From positions 992,001 through 1,056,000 of the forward strand of contig NZ_POXP01000001.1 of assembly GCF_003044935.1 (NCBI RefSeq): 64,000 nt of DNA, given 5' to 3'. The position numbers and the translations under genes were made by a program. This DNA comes from Neisseria subflava (lineage in GTDB: Bacteria > Pseudomonadota > Gammaproteobacteria > Burkholderiales > Neisseriaceae). The notes beneath the pieces are model-generated. The model was not told where the DNA came from and did no database searches. It saw only the letters and a program-made list of their open reading frames with translations. Positions 52,776-63,700 of the stretch are shown one piece after another (position 1 is the stretch's first letter; the number at the start of each line of letters is the position of its first letter).

Positions 52776-53756
52776 TTAAACGTTATTTAAATGATTGTCT
52801 AATGCGACCGCCGCGCCGACGATGCCCGGAAACTCGCTCAATACGACATACACGGGAATAGCGGCAAGATAAGCCTCAAAGCGGCCTTTATTTTCAAAGC
52901 GGCTGCGGAACGGGGATGTTTTAAAGTAATCCAACACGCGCGGGATAATCCCGCCGCACAAATACACGCCGCCGCGCGCACCCAATGACAAAGCCAAATT
53001 GGAAGCAACCGTACCCAGCATGGCGCAGAAAATATCCAAAGTCTGACGGCAAATCGGCGATGTTCCGCTCAATGTCTTATCGGTGATTTCAGAAGGCTTC
53101 AGACGGCATTGTTTGATGTTGTCGCGTTTGGCCAATGCTTCGTAAATCAGGCTCAAACCTGCGCCGCTCAAGAAACGCTCGGCAGAAACATGGCCGTATT
53201 TGTTTTTAGCGTATTGCCAAATCAATACTTCCATATCGTCAAACGGCGGGAAGCTGGTATGGCCGCCCTCGCCTGCCAACGCCACCCAGCCGGCAGCGCT
53301 GTGCACCAAACCGCTGACACCCAAACCGGTACCCGGACCGATAACGGCTTTAGGCGCAAATTCGATGGGTTTTTGACCGCCGATTTGTATCAAGTCTTTC
53401 TTATCGGTTTTTGTTACCGCCAAAGCCTGGGCGGTAAAGTCGTTCAACAGAATCAACGTTTCAAAACCCAAAGCCTGGCGAGTGGTTTCGATGGAGAATG
53501 CCCAGTGGTGGTTGGTCATCTGCACCCAGTCGCCCAAAATCGGATTGGCAATCGCAAAGGCGGCGTGCAAGACTTTCGGACTGCCTGCGCGTTCCAAATA
53601 AGTTTTAGCGGCATCGACAATGGTGTCGTAATCCTGGCAAGGTAAGACTTCAGCCTTTTCAATGACCTGTGGTGCAGTTTCAAGTGCAAAACGGGCATTC
53701 GTACCGCCGATATCGGCAACCAAACGAGGATAAGCTTCAGTGTGCATAGTAGACAT
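52776..53756 (-). CDS. glk: Glucokinase
   Basis: Phosphorylates glucose with ATP (326 aa). The phosphate-binding motif [15 protein letters not shown] lies at residues 12-26, the sugar-binding [12 protein letters not shown] near 100, [12 protein letters not shown] near 140 and the adenosine motif [20 protein letters not shown] near 262. AAGGA lies 9 bases before the chosen ATG, which overlaps the pgl stop by 20 bases in another frame; MHTEAY at 53747 is the alternative. It feeds zwf from the same operon. Confidence 0.95.
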   Translation of the reverse strand: MSTMHTEAYPRLVADIGGTNARFALETAPQVIEKAEVLPCQDYDTIVDAAKTYLERAGSPKVLHAAFAIANPILGDWVQMTNHHWAFSIETTRQALGFETLILLNDFTAQALAVTKTDKKDLIQIGGQKPIEFAPKAVIGPGTGLGVSGLVHSAAGWVALAGEGGHTSFPPFDDMEVLIWQYAKNKYGHVSAERFLSGAGLSLIYEALAKRDNIKQCRLKPSEITDKTLSGTSPICRQTLDIFCAMLGTVASNLALSLGARGGVYLCGGIIPRVLDYFKTSPFRSRFENKGRFEAYLAAIPVYVVLSEFPGIVGAAVALDNHLNNV

Positions 53757-54432
53757 GGCAGTTAATTCCTTGGTGATTGAGAATCAGACTGGTCGGATAT
53801 TCGGTATCGGCCCTTGCAGCAGCTTTGTCGAATACCGCTTTTTTCTCTGCGCCTTGAATGGCCAAAAATACATTCGGCGTTTTGGCAATCGCACCCAAAG
53901 TCATGCTCACACGCTCATGCGGCGCGGTAACCGGCGTAGTATGAATCAATGTCGGGTCATCAGCTTCATTGATTGCGGCCTGTAATTGAGGCGCTTGAGG
54001 GAACAACGACGCTGTATGCCCGTCTCCTCCCATGCCCAACACCAGCACGTCAGGTTGCTTGTAATGTTTCAATGCATAAGCAACGACAACTTCAGGTTGT
54101 AATTCAGTTTCAGACTTTCCGTCTTCAACAACAGGAATCCATGTGGCAACGGCCGCGTTATTTTTGAGCAGATATTCACGTACCAAGCCTGTATTGCTGT
54201 CGGCATGCGTGGTCGGGACAATACGCTCGTCCACCAAAGTAATGCCGACATTTTGCCAATTTAAATCTTTTTGCGACAAAGCCTCGAAAAACGCAATCGG
54301 CGAACGACCGCCGGAAACAGCCAAAACCGCATGGCCTTTCTCATTCAACGCGGTTTGTAATGCAGCGGCAACGGCATCAGCGAGAGCCTGCGCGGCAGTT
54401 GCAGCGTTTTCTTGTTCGTGCCAAACAAACAT
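53737..54432 (-). CDS. pgl: 6-phosphogluconolactonase
   Basis: Hydrolyses 6-phosphogluconolactone made by Zwf (231 aa; NagB/DevB-type). Visible motifs are [19 protein letters not shown] near residue 33, [26 protein letters not shown] near 67 and [14 protein letters not shown] near 132. I start at MFVWHEQ, with AGGA 8 bases upstream. Overlaps glk at its 3' end and follows zwf by 63 bp containing a DUS hairpin. Confidence 0.94.
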   Translation of the reverse strand: MFVWHEQENAATAAQALADAVAAALQTALNEKGHAVLAVSGGRSPIAFFEALSQKDLNWQNVGITLVDERIVPTTHADSNTGLVREYLLKNNAAVATWIPVVEDGKSETELQPEVVVAYALKHYKQPDVLVLGMGGDGHTASLFPQAPQLQAAINEADDPTLIHTTPVTAPHERVSMTLGAIAKTPNVFLAIQGAEKKAVFDKAAARADTEYPTSLILNHQGINCHVYYAH

Positions 54433-54449
54433 GTTTCGTCCTTTCATGG

Positions 54450-54489
54450 TTTCAGACGGCCTTTTGTTGGAAAACAAGGCCGTCTGAAA
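54450..54489 (-). terminator. DUS hairpin inside the zwf-pgl junction
   Basis: TTTCAGACGGCCTTTTGTT pairs with AACAAGGCCGTCTGAAA (17-19 bp) around GGAA. Located within the operon between zwf and pgl, it may attenuate downstream genes or stabilise the zwf mRNA end rather than terminate completely. Confidence 0.6.
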
Positions 54490-54495
54490 GAAATA

Positions 54496-55941
54496 TTATT
54501 GCTCTTCGTGCCACTTGTTGCCGTCACGCGCCAACAGCGCGCGCGCAGCTTCAGGACCCCAAGAATGGGCTTCGTAAGCATGCGGAGGCGTTGTATTGTT
54601 CGCCCAGTTTTCCAGGATAGGCATCACATATTCCCAAGCGGCTTCGAGTTCGTCGCGGCGGTTGAACAAAGCGAGTTTGCCGTTAATCACATCCAGCAGC
54701 AGGCGCTCATAAGCCTCAGCGCGGCGGCCCTCTACTGCTGTGCCCAAGTCCACGCCAATCGGTGTCACTTCGACTTTGTTGCCTGCACCCGGGGTTTTTA
54801 CTTGAGTGTAAAGGCGGACGGATTCGGTCGGTTGTAGTTCAATAACCAAACGATTCGGCGCGGCTTGGCTGTTGTCGAAAATATGGTTTTGCAGCGGACG
54901 GAAGTTCAACACGATTTCCGCCACTTTGCCTGCCATGCGTTTGCCGGTACGCAGGTAGAAAGGTACGCCTTTCCAACGTTCGTTTTCGATTTCGGCTTTG
55001 ATGGCGACATAGGTTTCAGTGAAACTGTCTTTCGGTACATCGACTTCTTCTAGATAGCCGTTCATGCCTTTTGCTGCAACATATTGGCCGCGAATAACAT
55101 TTTCGTTGACGGATTCGATGGTCAGGGGTTTCAGCGATTTGATGACTTTCACTTTCTCGTCGCGTACGGCATCGGCATCCAAGCTTGCCGGCGCTTCCAT
55201 CGCAGTCATACAAAGCATTTGCATCAAGTGGTTTTGCACCATATCGCGCAATGCGCCGGTAATGTCGTAAAACTCGCCGCGTTCTTCCACGCCCAACTGC
55301 TCGGCGATGGTCAGCTGTACACTTTCAATATATTTGTTGTTCCACAAAGGCTCGAACATCACATTGGCAAAACGCAAGGCCAGCAGGTTTTGCAGGCTTT
55401 CTTTACCTAAATAATGGTCAATACGGTAGATTTGCTCTTCTTTGAAATAACGGGCCACATCGGTATTGATTTGTTGGGAAGAAGCCAAGTCCGTACCCAA
55501 CGGTTTTTCCAAAACCACGCGCACGTTATCGGCATTCAAACCGATTTCAGCAAGGTTTTCACAGGCTTGCGCAAAAAATTTCGGTGCAGTTGAGAGGTAG
55601 ATCACGACATTTTCAGTATTCTTGCGCGCTTTTACCAAGTCGCCCAAAGCAATGAAGTCCTCTTTCTTTGTCACATCGACTTTCAAATACTCAAGACGTT
55701 GGATAAACGATGCCCACGCTTCTTCTGAGAAGTTTTGTTTGACATGGATTTTAGAATTCGTTTCCACTTTGGCCAAAAAGCCGGCGGTATCCAATTCGCT
55801 GCGGCTTACGCCCAAAATACGACCTTCGGGATGAAGCAAACCGGCTACATGCGCCTGATACAGGCAAGGCAAAAGTTTACGCATTGCCAAATCGCCGGTC
55901 GCGCCAAACAACACCAAATCAAAATTTGTCTGTGTACTCAT
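54496..55941 (-). CDS. zwf: Glucose-6-phosphate 1-dehydrogenase
   Basis: Oxidises glucose-6-phosphate to the lactone with NADP (481 aa). The Rossmann motif LVLFGATGDLAMRKLLPCLY starts at residue 9, and the substrate and catalytic segment RIDHYLGKESLQN lies near 178. It starts at MSTQTNF, where the family begins; a longer form starting MKQAS is not needed. First gene of the minus-strand sugar operon, with a leader of about 145 bases from a promoter covered by a HexR-like palindrome. Confidence 0.97.
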   Translation of the reverse strand: MSTQTNFDLVLFGATGDLAMRKLLPCLYQAHVAGLLHPEGRILGVSRSELDTAGFLAKVETNSKIHVKQNFSEEAWASFIQRLEYLKVDVTKKEDFIALGDLVKARKNTENVVIYLSTAPKFFAQACENLAEIGLNADNVRVVLEKPLGTDLASSQQINTDVARYFKEEQIYRIDHYLGKESLQNLLALRFANVMFEPLWNNKYIESVQLTIAEQLGVEERGEFYDITGALRDMVQNHLMQMLCMTAMEAPASLDADAVRDEKVKVIKSLKPLTIESVNENVIRGQYVAAKGMNGYLEEVDVPKDSFTETYVAIKAEIENERWKGVPFYLRTGKRMAGKVAEIVLNFRPLQNHIFDNSQAAPNRLVIELQPTESVRLYTQVKTPGAGNKVEVTPIGVDLGTAVEGRRAEAYERLLLDVINGKLALFNRRDELEAAWEYVMPILENWANNTTPPHAYEAHSWGPEAARALLARDGNKWHEEQ

Positions 55942-56086
55942 TGTTTCATCTCTCGTTGAGGAAGCTTGCTTCAAAACTTTTGGACTGTCGTCATCTATAA
56001 AAATCGATTAAAATCAAAAGCCTTTAAGCAATAAGCAGTAAAAAACCAATCGCCTGCACCAAAATTTCAAACAAGCGGGCTAATGA

Positions 56087-56121
56087 GTAGTAATACTACA
56101 CATGGCTACACATTTTGTCTA
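56087..56121 (-). promoter_or_regulatory. zwf promoter with HexR-like palindrome
   Basis: On the minus strand TAGACA (56116-56121) and TAGTAT (56093-56098) are 17 bases apart. The -10 lies inside GTAGTAATACTAC (56087-56099), a 13-bp perfect palindrome with half-sites close to the HexR TGTART pattern. Transcription would begin near 56086. Confidence 0.55.
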
Positions 56122-56241
56122 TTCTCATTTTTACAAATTGTTTGATTTAACATAAAAGTTTGATGACTTTTACAGCCCATCGTTTTACGAATTGACCATA
56201 CCTCGATTTAAATCAAATTTCTTCCACTTAGTAAATTATTT

Positions 56242-56272
56242 TGTAACAAAATTACAGATTTTGTACTATAAT
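56242..56272 (+). promoter_or_regulatory. edd promoter with HexR operator
   Basis: TGTAA-CAAAA-TTACA (56242-56256) matches the HexR consensus TGTARTNNNATTACA very well, and overlaps the -35 region of the promoter whose -10 is TATAAT at 56267-56272. Repression of edd-eda by HexR and release by KDPG would follow. The rest of the 481-bp zwf-edd gap is A+T-rich; two DUS copies at about 56306 and 56341 lie in the edd leader. Confidence 0.8.
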
Positions 56273-56422
56273 ACGCAGACGCTTCGAAGAGAAATCTTCA
56301 AATATTCAGACGGCCCATATTATTCATTCCCACAGCTCAAGGCCGTCTGAAACATACCCAATACAAAAATCAGAAACGCGCAAACAAAATCCCTATCATA
56401 TCGTTTAGCCAGGAGACCGCAC

Positions 56423-58258
<1,836 letters not shown>

Positions 58259-58263
58259 ACCCT

Positions 58264-58301
58264 TTTCAGACGGCCTCTTAAAACAAACAGGCCGTCTGAA
58301 A
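58264..58301 (+). terminator. Inverted DUS pair between edd and eda
   Basis: TTTCAGACGGCCT and AGGCCGTCTGAAA with a 12-base loop. No T-run follows, and eda starts 48 bases later, so it likely allows read-through while setting the edd/eda ratio. Confidence 0.5.
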
Positions 58302-58348
58302 CCATGTTATCGACCCTATTACGATACAGTCCCCAACGGAGACCTAAA

Positions 58349-58987
58349 ATGTCTAAACTGACCCCTCGTGAAATTCTGACTGCCGGCGCAGTTGTACCGG
58401 TAATGGCGATTGACGACTTGAGCACTGCCGTCGATTTATCCCATGCCCTTGTCGAAGGCGGCATTCCCACCCTCGAAATCACCCTGCGCACCCCTGTCGG
58501 CCTCGACGCCATCCGCCTGATTGCCAAAGAAGTGCCCAATGCCATCGTCGGCGCGGGTACGGTAACCAATCCCGAACAGCTCAAAGCCGTCGAAGACGCA
58601 GGTGCGGTTTTCGCCATCAGCCCGGGTTTGCACGAATCCCTCGCCAAAGCCAGCCACAACAGCGGCATTCCCCTGATTCCCGGCGTTGCCACTCCGGGTG
58701 AAGTCCAACTGGCTTTGGAACACGGCATCGACACCCTCAAACTCTTCCCTGCTGAAGTCGTTGGCGGCAAAGCCATGCTCAAGGCACTCTACGGCCCTTA
58801 TGCCGACGTGCGCTTCTGCCCGACCGGCGGCATCAGCCTGGCAACCGCTCCCGAGTACTTGGCGCTGCCTAATGTCTTGTGCGTCGGCGGCTCATGGCTG
58901 ACTCCAAAAGAAGCCATCAAAAACAAAGACTGGGATACCATCACCCGTCTGGCTCGCGAAGCTGCCGCTTTGAAACCAAAAGCCTAA
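58349..58987 (+). CDS. eda: KDPG aldolase
   Basis: Cleaves 2-keto-3-deoxy-6-phosphogluconate to pyruvate and glyceraldehyde-3-phosphate (212 aa). Key segments are PVMAIDDLSTAVDLSHALVEGG, LEITLRTPVG with the catalytic Glu near residue 44, VGAGTVTNPEQL, and TLKLFPAEVVGG whose Lys forms the Schiff base near 132. GGAG lies 9 bases before the ATG at 58349; a longer frame from 58304 starts within DUS-flanked DNA and is not needed. Functions with edd. Confidence 0.96.
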   Translation: MSKLTPREILTAGAVVPVMAIDDLSTAVDLSHALVEGGIPTLEITLRTPVGLDAIRLIAKEVPNAIVGAGTVTNPEQLKAVEDAGAVFAISPGLHESLAKASHNSGIPLIPGVATPGEVQLALEHGIDTLKLFPAEVVGGKAMLKALYGPYADVRFCPTGGISLATAPEYLALPNVLCVGGSWLTPKEAIKNKDWDTITRLAREAAALKPKA

Positions 58988-59008
58988 TCAGGTTATAGGT
59001 TAAAAAAG

Positions 59009-59047
59009 AAAAGGCCGTCTGAATATGATTTCAGACGGCCTTTTTTT
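59009..59047. terminator. DUS hairpin after eda
   Basis: AAAAGGCCGTCTGAA and TTTCAGACGGCCTTTT, with a T7 run on the plus strand and an A-run on the other side; ends eda and the convergent gene. Confidence 0.85.
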
Positions 59048-59091
59048 ACTGCAAGCATACGAATCAAGCATTATTCGGCTTAATATTTATC

Positions 59092-59460
59092 CTAACTGGC
59101 GGCATTAACACACAAAGATTCAATCTTACCTGCTCTCGGGAAGCGGATGGTGTAACGTCCTTTTTGATCGATTTCGGCAAAGCTGAAGCGGTTTTCAGGC
59201 GCATCACCATCAGCCCCTACTTCCAAAGCAATCCGTTTACCTTTCGGGTCTTTCACAACGACACCGGGACTGACAGGCGCGAATGAAAGCACTAAACCGG
59301 CATCTGCCGAACTATTAAAACCATACACTTGGCCACGTTTAACCTGTAAGGGTTGGTCAATGCAGCCTGTTTCGTTCAGAGGCAGCATTTTTTCAGCAGA
59401 GGCAAATGCCGCGCTCCCTAATCCTAAGGCAACAATCAGAGAAAAGCTCAAATATTTCAT
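59092..59460 (-). CDS. Small secreted protein of unknown function, 122 aa
   Basis: A signal peptide (MKYLSFSLIVALGLGSAAFASA) precedes about 100 residues with a beta-sandwich-like strand pattern (QVYGFNSSADAGLVLSFAPVSPGVVVKDPKGKRIAL) and two cysteines (C33 and C118), likely disulfide-bonded. It resembles carbohydrate- or pre-peptidase-type binding modules in rhythm, but I cannot assign it. Last gene of the minus-strand set that begins with speD. Confidence 0.65.
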   Translation of the reverse strand: MKYLSFSLIVALGLGSAAFASAEKMLPLNETGCIDQPLQVKRGQVYGFNSSADAGLVLSFAPVSPGVVVKDPKGKRIALEVGADGDAPENRFSFAEIDQKGRYTIRFPRAGKIESLCVNAAS

Positions 59461-59528
59461 ATAGTTTTCTTTTAAAATTGAAATTTGAATGTAAACAGAA
59501 ATTTAGCCGAATATCCGCCTCATTCTAA

Positions 59529-61139
59529 TTATCCTTTTCCCAACACTTTCCGTGCCGCTTCCACACCCCAATACAAAGCCTCTTCAAATACCGAATAGCT
59601 GCTTAAATCACTGTGTGCAAATAACAATCCGGCATTTTGGTTTCTGATTTTTAATAAAGCCTCATCGCTTAAATAGCCGGGTTTCGGCACGCTCATGCCA
59701 TGCCCGCGAACAGTAATGTCAACATGGGAAACGTGCCGCCAAAAGCCTTCACCGTAAGCGGTAAGCAGATCTTGGGCGGCAAGCTGGAGCAGCTCTTCGT
59801 CGCTTGCTTCAAGCAGCTGGCGGCGGACGGCTTGTGGCGTATCGTGGTTGAGTGCGGCGTAGGCGGTAAAAATCGTGCGTTCAGGACGGGCAACCCGGAT
59901 AAGCTGATTGGTCGCAACAACATAGCCCAGCCCTTGGCTGCCGTAAACCACATTGTCCCACGCAAGTTCGCTGTTGTTTTTTTCTTTCGGGAAACTGTGC
60001 AGTTCAAAATTGGAAACCAGCCATGGCGCGTATTCTGGGATGTCCAGACCAAATTGTTCAGGAGATTCAATAACGCGGGCGGCAACCATCAGCGGCATGG
60101 CGGAGATAACGTGTTGCGCGGTGACGGCAACGGTTTCCCCTTTTGCATTATCACGCAGCCACACTTCAATCTGGCCGTCTGAAAGCGGTTTGATTTTGAC
60201 GGCTGAAGCATTAACCGAAGCAGGTTTCTCCAAACGGATACGGTTTTCAGACGGCCATTGCCAGCCTTCCTGCAAATCGGCATGACGGCGCAAGTTTTCA
60301 GAAAGATGTGCCAAACCTTCAGGCCAAGTGAGGACGGTTTCTGCATTGTTGCGGGCGGCAAAATAATGCAGTCCGGCAAAGGCAGACACTTGCCCGATGC
60401 CTTGTCCGTAATCGTCGCGGCAACAATAATCGAGATACCATAAAAGCTCGGGCGAGTGGTAACCTTCTTGCTCAAGCCATTGTTTGAACGTCAGATTATC
60501 GAGTTTGCGCCATGTCTCATCTGCCGATGACAGCGCAATCGGAATGGCAAAAATTTTCTTACCGTCATTGCCGTAAGCCTGTTTCAGACGGCCTATCAAA
60601 TCAAAAAACTTTTTGGAATCCGCATCTTCTTTCGGCAATAAATGTTCCACCCATTTATCCTGATATAAGAGGCGCGATTCGGGCGCATAAACCAAATCGG
60701 TTTCCCTAAAGCTGCCGTCCGATTGCAAGATACCAAAATCCGCCAACATCTCGCGCACATACACGCTTTCTTTCGACGGCAAAGCCAAATAATGCGCACC
60801 GCTCGGCGCTTTCAGGCCGTCTGAAGACGTATAGGCGGCATTGTTGCCATTGCGTTCAAACCCTTCTGCCAACAATACATCGCAGTGATTATGCTTCGCC
60901 AAATACCACAACGCCCCCAAACCCGCCGCACCGCCGCCGAGTATCAGCGTATTGCATTCATAACGACGAGCCGGTGCTTGCAACAATTCCCCGTCGCGCA
61001 ACAAATGCCCCAACGGCAAGCCGACACGGTTAATAGAAACCGGCGGTTTGTGGTTGAGGTACTTATAAGTCTGCCAAGAGAAAGCAGAGGCAGCGCCAAG
61101 CGCGGCAGTATAACTGAGAAATTGACGGCGGGTTAGCAT
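59529..61139 (-). CDS. Tat-exported FAD-dependent amine-oxidase-like protein
   Basis: A 536-aa protein with a twin-arginine signal (LTRRQFLSYTAALGAASAF). The FAD dinucleotide motif is CNTLILGGGAAGLGALWYLAKH near residue 62, followed by an acidic E for the ribose (AEGFERNGNNA). The C-terminal flavin motif is LLFAHSDLSSYSVFEEALYWGVEAARKVL. The overall layout matches flavin amine oxidases and protoporphyrinogen-oxidase relatives. Linked to speD, it may oxidise a polyamine or polyamine-modified substrate in the periplasm; that is inference. A T11 tract (A11 on plus) lies just upstream. Confidence 0.8.
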   Translation of the reverse strand: MLTRRQFLSYTAALGAASAFSWQTYKYLNHKPPVSINRVGLPLGHLLRDGELLQAPARRYECNTLILGGGAAGLGALWYLAKHNHCDVLLAEGFERNGNNAAYTSSDGLKAPSGAHYLALPSKESVYVREMLADFGILQSDGSFRETDLVYAPESRLLYQDKWVEHLLPKEDADSKKFFDLIGRLKQAYGNDGKKIFAIPIALSSADETWRKLDNLTFKQWLEQEGYHSPELLWYLDYCCRDDYGQGIGQVSAFAGLHYFAARNNAETVLTWPEGLAHLSENLRRHADLQEGWQWPSENRIRLEKPASVNASAVKIKPLSDGQIEVWLRDNAKGETVAVTAQHVISAMPLMVAARVIESPEQFGLDIPEYAPWLVSNFELHSFPKEKNNSELAWDNVVYGSQGLGYVVATNQLIRVARPERTIFTAYAALNHDTPQAVRRQLLEASDEELLQLAAQDLLTAYGEGFWRHVSHVDITVRGHGMSVPKPGYLSDEALLKIRNQNAGLLFAHSDLSSYSVFEEALYWGVEAARKVLGKG

Positions 61140-61160
61140 GTTTTATAAAAAGGTCGTCTG

Positions 61161-61171
61161 AAAAAAAAAAA
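61161..61171. repeat. A11 homopolymer upstream of the flavoprotein gene
   Basis: Eleven A on the plus strand (T11 in the transcript direction) lie 22-32 bases before the ATG, next to a GGTCGTCTGAA-type DUS. Such a tract can change length by slippage and alter promoter or ribosome-site spacing. Confidence 0.5.
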
Positions 61172-61208
61172 TGAGATAGCGGTTGCTTTAGTTTGAGTGC
61201 ACCTCGTA

Positions 61209-62924
61209 CTATTTATGTCCACCAGAATAACCACTGTAGCCGCTGCCCGAATAAGACGAATCACCTTCATCTACGCTAACATAGTTGAATAAGGTAGCAA
61301 TAAAAATCATAAAGAAGAAACCGAAAACCATAACCCCCCTCTCTTCTTCGTAATCGTCGTCATCTTTAAATCTCTCCGCTATCCATATCCACACCAATGC
61401 AAACAAACTAACCCCAATGCCTTCAAAGCTCAACAAATCTGGAGACAACCACGCCGGAAGATTGATAACGATGAGAATCAACGTAGCAAAAGCACGGATT
61501 CTGTCATCACGATCTTCAGGACGCCTCTCTTCGTTTGTCAGCCATAAGCCAAACGCACCTACCGAATCACGCGGCAGGTCGAATGCCTTTCTCATTTGGC
61601 TGTAAGGAATAGGTTTGCTTCTGCTCCAAACCGTTTCATCCTTGCCCTGTTCGGCACACAATCTGGAATTGTCAGAATAATCTGTTGCTGAACGGTATTC
61701 GGTATAGTCAATCAAATCCCCGCTTTTGACACACCAATAAAACGCTCCCGCTGCTGTTTCAACCCGCCCGCCGTAACGATCAACCACCTTCTCATCGATA
61801 GGGTTGCCGTTGACATCAAACTCCGGCCATGCTTGCAAAGTTTCCGAAAACCGCCAGCTATTTCCCGATTCTACCAACCAAGCAAAGCCCTGCTGCGCAT
61901 TGTAAAGCAGGTATTCCGTCCACTTCCCAAACCGCTCTTCCTTGACAACATAGTTACGGGTAATACTGCCGAAAGGGATTTCGGCATATTGTACGGCGCC
62001 AATCACCCGATATTCCGTATCGTTCAGACGGCCTACTGTGCCAATATTCAGCGTAAACAGGTTTTGCTGTGCCTGCCGTGCTGTATTTTCCTTCATCAAT
62101 TCGACAGTATCTTTCGTCGTATTCAGACTGCTGCCGCAAGAGGAACAAAGAAGAAAAGAAGTTACGCCACTTGGCCAATGAACCGATGCGCCACAATTAG
62201 GGCAGGCTTCGGCGTGAATTTCTCCTTTCAGACGACCTGCACTTGCCTGGATCTCATCATCGCTGCGTAAGTTTTCCAGCTTCAGGCTATTCAAACTGAC
62301 AACGCGGCCAAGATAAATGGTGAGTGGCGATACTGTAAAATCTATGGTCAGAAACAGCTTGCCACAACGAAAATCACAAACCTTACCTGTCGCCTTTTTT
62401 GCGGTCAGGTTAAACGGTAACTCTCCTTGTGCATCAGTGTTGCGGTAATGGATGGTGCGTGCGTCTGAAACGACAAAAGTTTTACCGTCCAACTCGAAAG
62501 AGCTCTGCCCAAGGCGAACTGACTCAAAAGTTGTCGGCAACCCTTTTGCCTTGCCTGAAGCCTCACAGGTCATAGCATATAAATCACCAACTTCAGACAG
62601 CCAACCGGTCAGATCATCATCGAACAAAGCATACCATTCGTTCCATACGCCGACATCGTAATGCACCTGCAATCTTCCGATCAGCGTAAAATTCCGATGC
62701 GCAAAAACACCCCTCGTGCCGATTTGCAATGGACTGAAATCCTCCAAGAGCGCAGAATCCCGCTCCGAATATGAGACAATGCTCCCGCTTTTTTTCTTTC
62801 CTTTTCTAACTACCAGCATACTGTGGCAATGGCCACACACCAACGTCACGGCAGTAGCGGAATACGCCTCAACAGGCGCACCACAGCTTGGGCAATCGGT
62901 TTTAAAAAAAGGCGTTTTTTCCAT
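61209..62924 (-). CDS. DUF4178 protein with two zinc ribbons and membrane tail
   Basis: A 571-aa protein arranged as two similar halves. Zinc ribbon 1 is CPSCGAPVEAYS...CGHCHSM (Cys11, 14, 30, 33), followed by a DUF4178 unit (IGTRGVFAHRNFTLIGRLQVHYDVGVWNEWYALF). Ribbon 2 (CPNCGASVHWPSGVTSFLLCSSCGSSL, about 240-265) and a second unit (IGTVGRLNDTEYRVIGAVQYAE...FGKWTEYLLYN) follow. Two or three helices come near the C-terminus (ATLILIVINLPAWL; GIGVSLFALVWIWIA; VMVFGFFFMIFIATLF), ending in a Ser/Gly/Tyr tail SSYSGSGYSGYSGGHK. Homologs occur beside speD, DUF350 and PspA-type genes in other bacteria; molecular role unknown. Confidence 0.82.
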   Translation of the reverse strand: MEKTPFFKTDCPSCGAPVEAYSATAVTLVCGHCHSMLVVRKGKKKSGSIVSYSERDSALLEDFSPLQIGTRGVFAHRNFTLIGRLQVHYDVGVWNEWYALFDDDLTGWLSEVGDLYAMTCEASGKAKGLPTTFESVRLGQSSFELDGKTFVVSDARTIHYRNTDAQGELPFNLTAKKATGKVCDFRCGKLFLTIDFTVSPLTIYLGRVVSLNSLKLENLRSDDEIQASAGRLKGEIHAEACPNCGASVHWPSGVTSFLLCSSCGSSLNTTKDTVELMKENTARQAQQNLFTLNIGTVGRLNDTEYRVIGAVQYAEIPFGSITRNYVVKEERFGKWTEYLLYNAQQGFAWLVESGNSWRFSETLQAWPEFDVNGNPIDEKVVDRYGGRVETAAGAFYWCVKSGDLIDYTEYRSATDYSDNSRLCAEQGKDETVWSRSKPIPYSQMRKAFDLPRDSVGAFGLWLTNEERRPEDRDDRIRAFATLILIVINLPAWLSPDLLSFEGIGVSLFALVWIWIAERFKDDDDYEEERGVMVFGFFFMIFIATLFNYVSVDEGDSSYSGSGYSGYSGGHK

Positions 62925-62962
62925 ATAACGTCAATATTTCAGTTTAAGCAGAACAAGGTTTA

Positions 62963-63003
62963 AGGCCGTCTGAAAACGGATCGAATATGCTTTCAGACGG
63001 CCT
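62963..63003 (-). terminator. Inverted DUS pair upstream of the DUF4178 gene
   Basis: AGGCCGTCTGAAA and TTTCAGACGGCCT with a 15-base loop in the gap between the SH3-like gene and the DUF4178 gene; partial termination is possible. Confidence 0.5.
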
Positions 63004-63094
63004 GTCTTTTAATAAAGAATACGTTAAATCTTTTTTCTTGATTGTTCTGCCATATGATGACCTTTGTTTTTTTCTTTAACTAAAGCCAAGTTTA

Positions 63095-63622
63095 CTAATC
63101 GGCAAAAAATTGTACATCTCTCTCTTTTACCCATCCGGTCGGGCAAACGCCTTTTGCGACAATAAGCAACTGGCCTTCATCATCAACATGAGTAGAAAGA
63201 CGACATTTTTTGCCTTTGGGTGGTTTGATTTTCCATTCAGTCGGAAAATCGGTAGGTTTGGTGCAGTTGTCAGGTAGGCCCATATCATGACAACTGATTT
63301 GGTTTTCTTTGATTGCCAAAGGTACTTTTTTTACTTTTATCCAAGAGTATCCTTCTTCGGTATTTTTGCTGTCATTACCGATAACACAAAGGTATTGCAT
63401 ATGGTGCAATTGAGCGATTGAAGATGCTTTATCGTCCGGTTGGGCTTGCAGGGATGCGCCTTGGTTATTACTGACATAAACTTGATTACGGCAATACTCG
63501 GTACGATCATGTGTTAATTTTTTTGCTTCGGCACTTCCCACTCCTAGCAAAAACAAACCTGTAAGCAAAGAAATAACCAACGGTAAGCTTCTATTGCTAT
63601 TCAAATCTCTTATTTTAAGCAT
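63095..63622 (-). CDS. Secreted SH3-like domain protein, 175 aa
   Basis: The signal peptide ends near residue 33 (LVISLLTGLFLLGVGSAEA). The mature part has an SH3b-like pattern: VYVSNNQGASLQAQPDDKASSIAQL, then YLCVIG and GYSWIKVKK, and a closing CPTGWVKERDVQFFAD strand. Six cysteines suggest disulfides. Bacterial SH3 domains often bind cell wall or peptides. The link to the neighbouring speD and DUF4178 genes is by position only; the gaps (170 and 78 bp) contain DUS, so co-transcription is uncertain. Confidence 0.65.
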   Translation of the reverse strand: MLKIRDLNSNRSLPLVISLLTGLFLLGVGSAEAKKLTHDRTEYCRNQVYVSNNQGASLQAQPDDKASSIAQLHHMQYLCVIGNDSKNTEEGYSWIKVKKVPLAIKENQISCHDMGLPDNCTKPTDFPTEWKIKPPKGKKCRLSTHVDDEGQLLIVAKGVCPTGWVKERDVQFFAD

Positions 63623-63700
63623 TTTGTTTTAAAACCTTTCTATACAAAATTTGTTATCTAATTTGCTATCAGCCATTTTTTTCAGACGGCCTGACAGATT

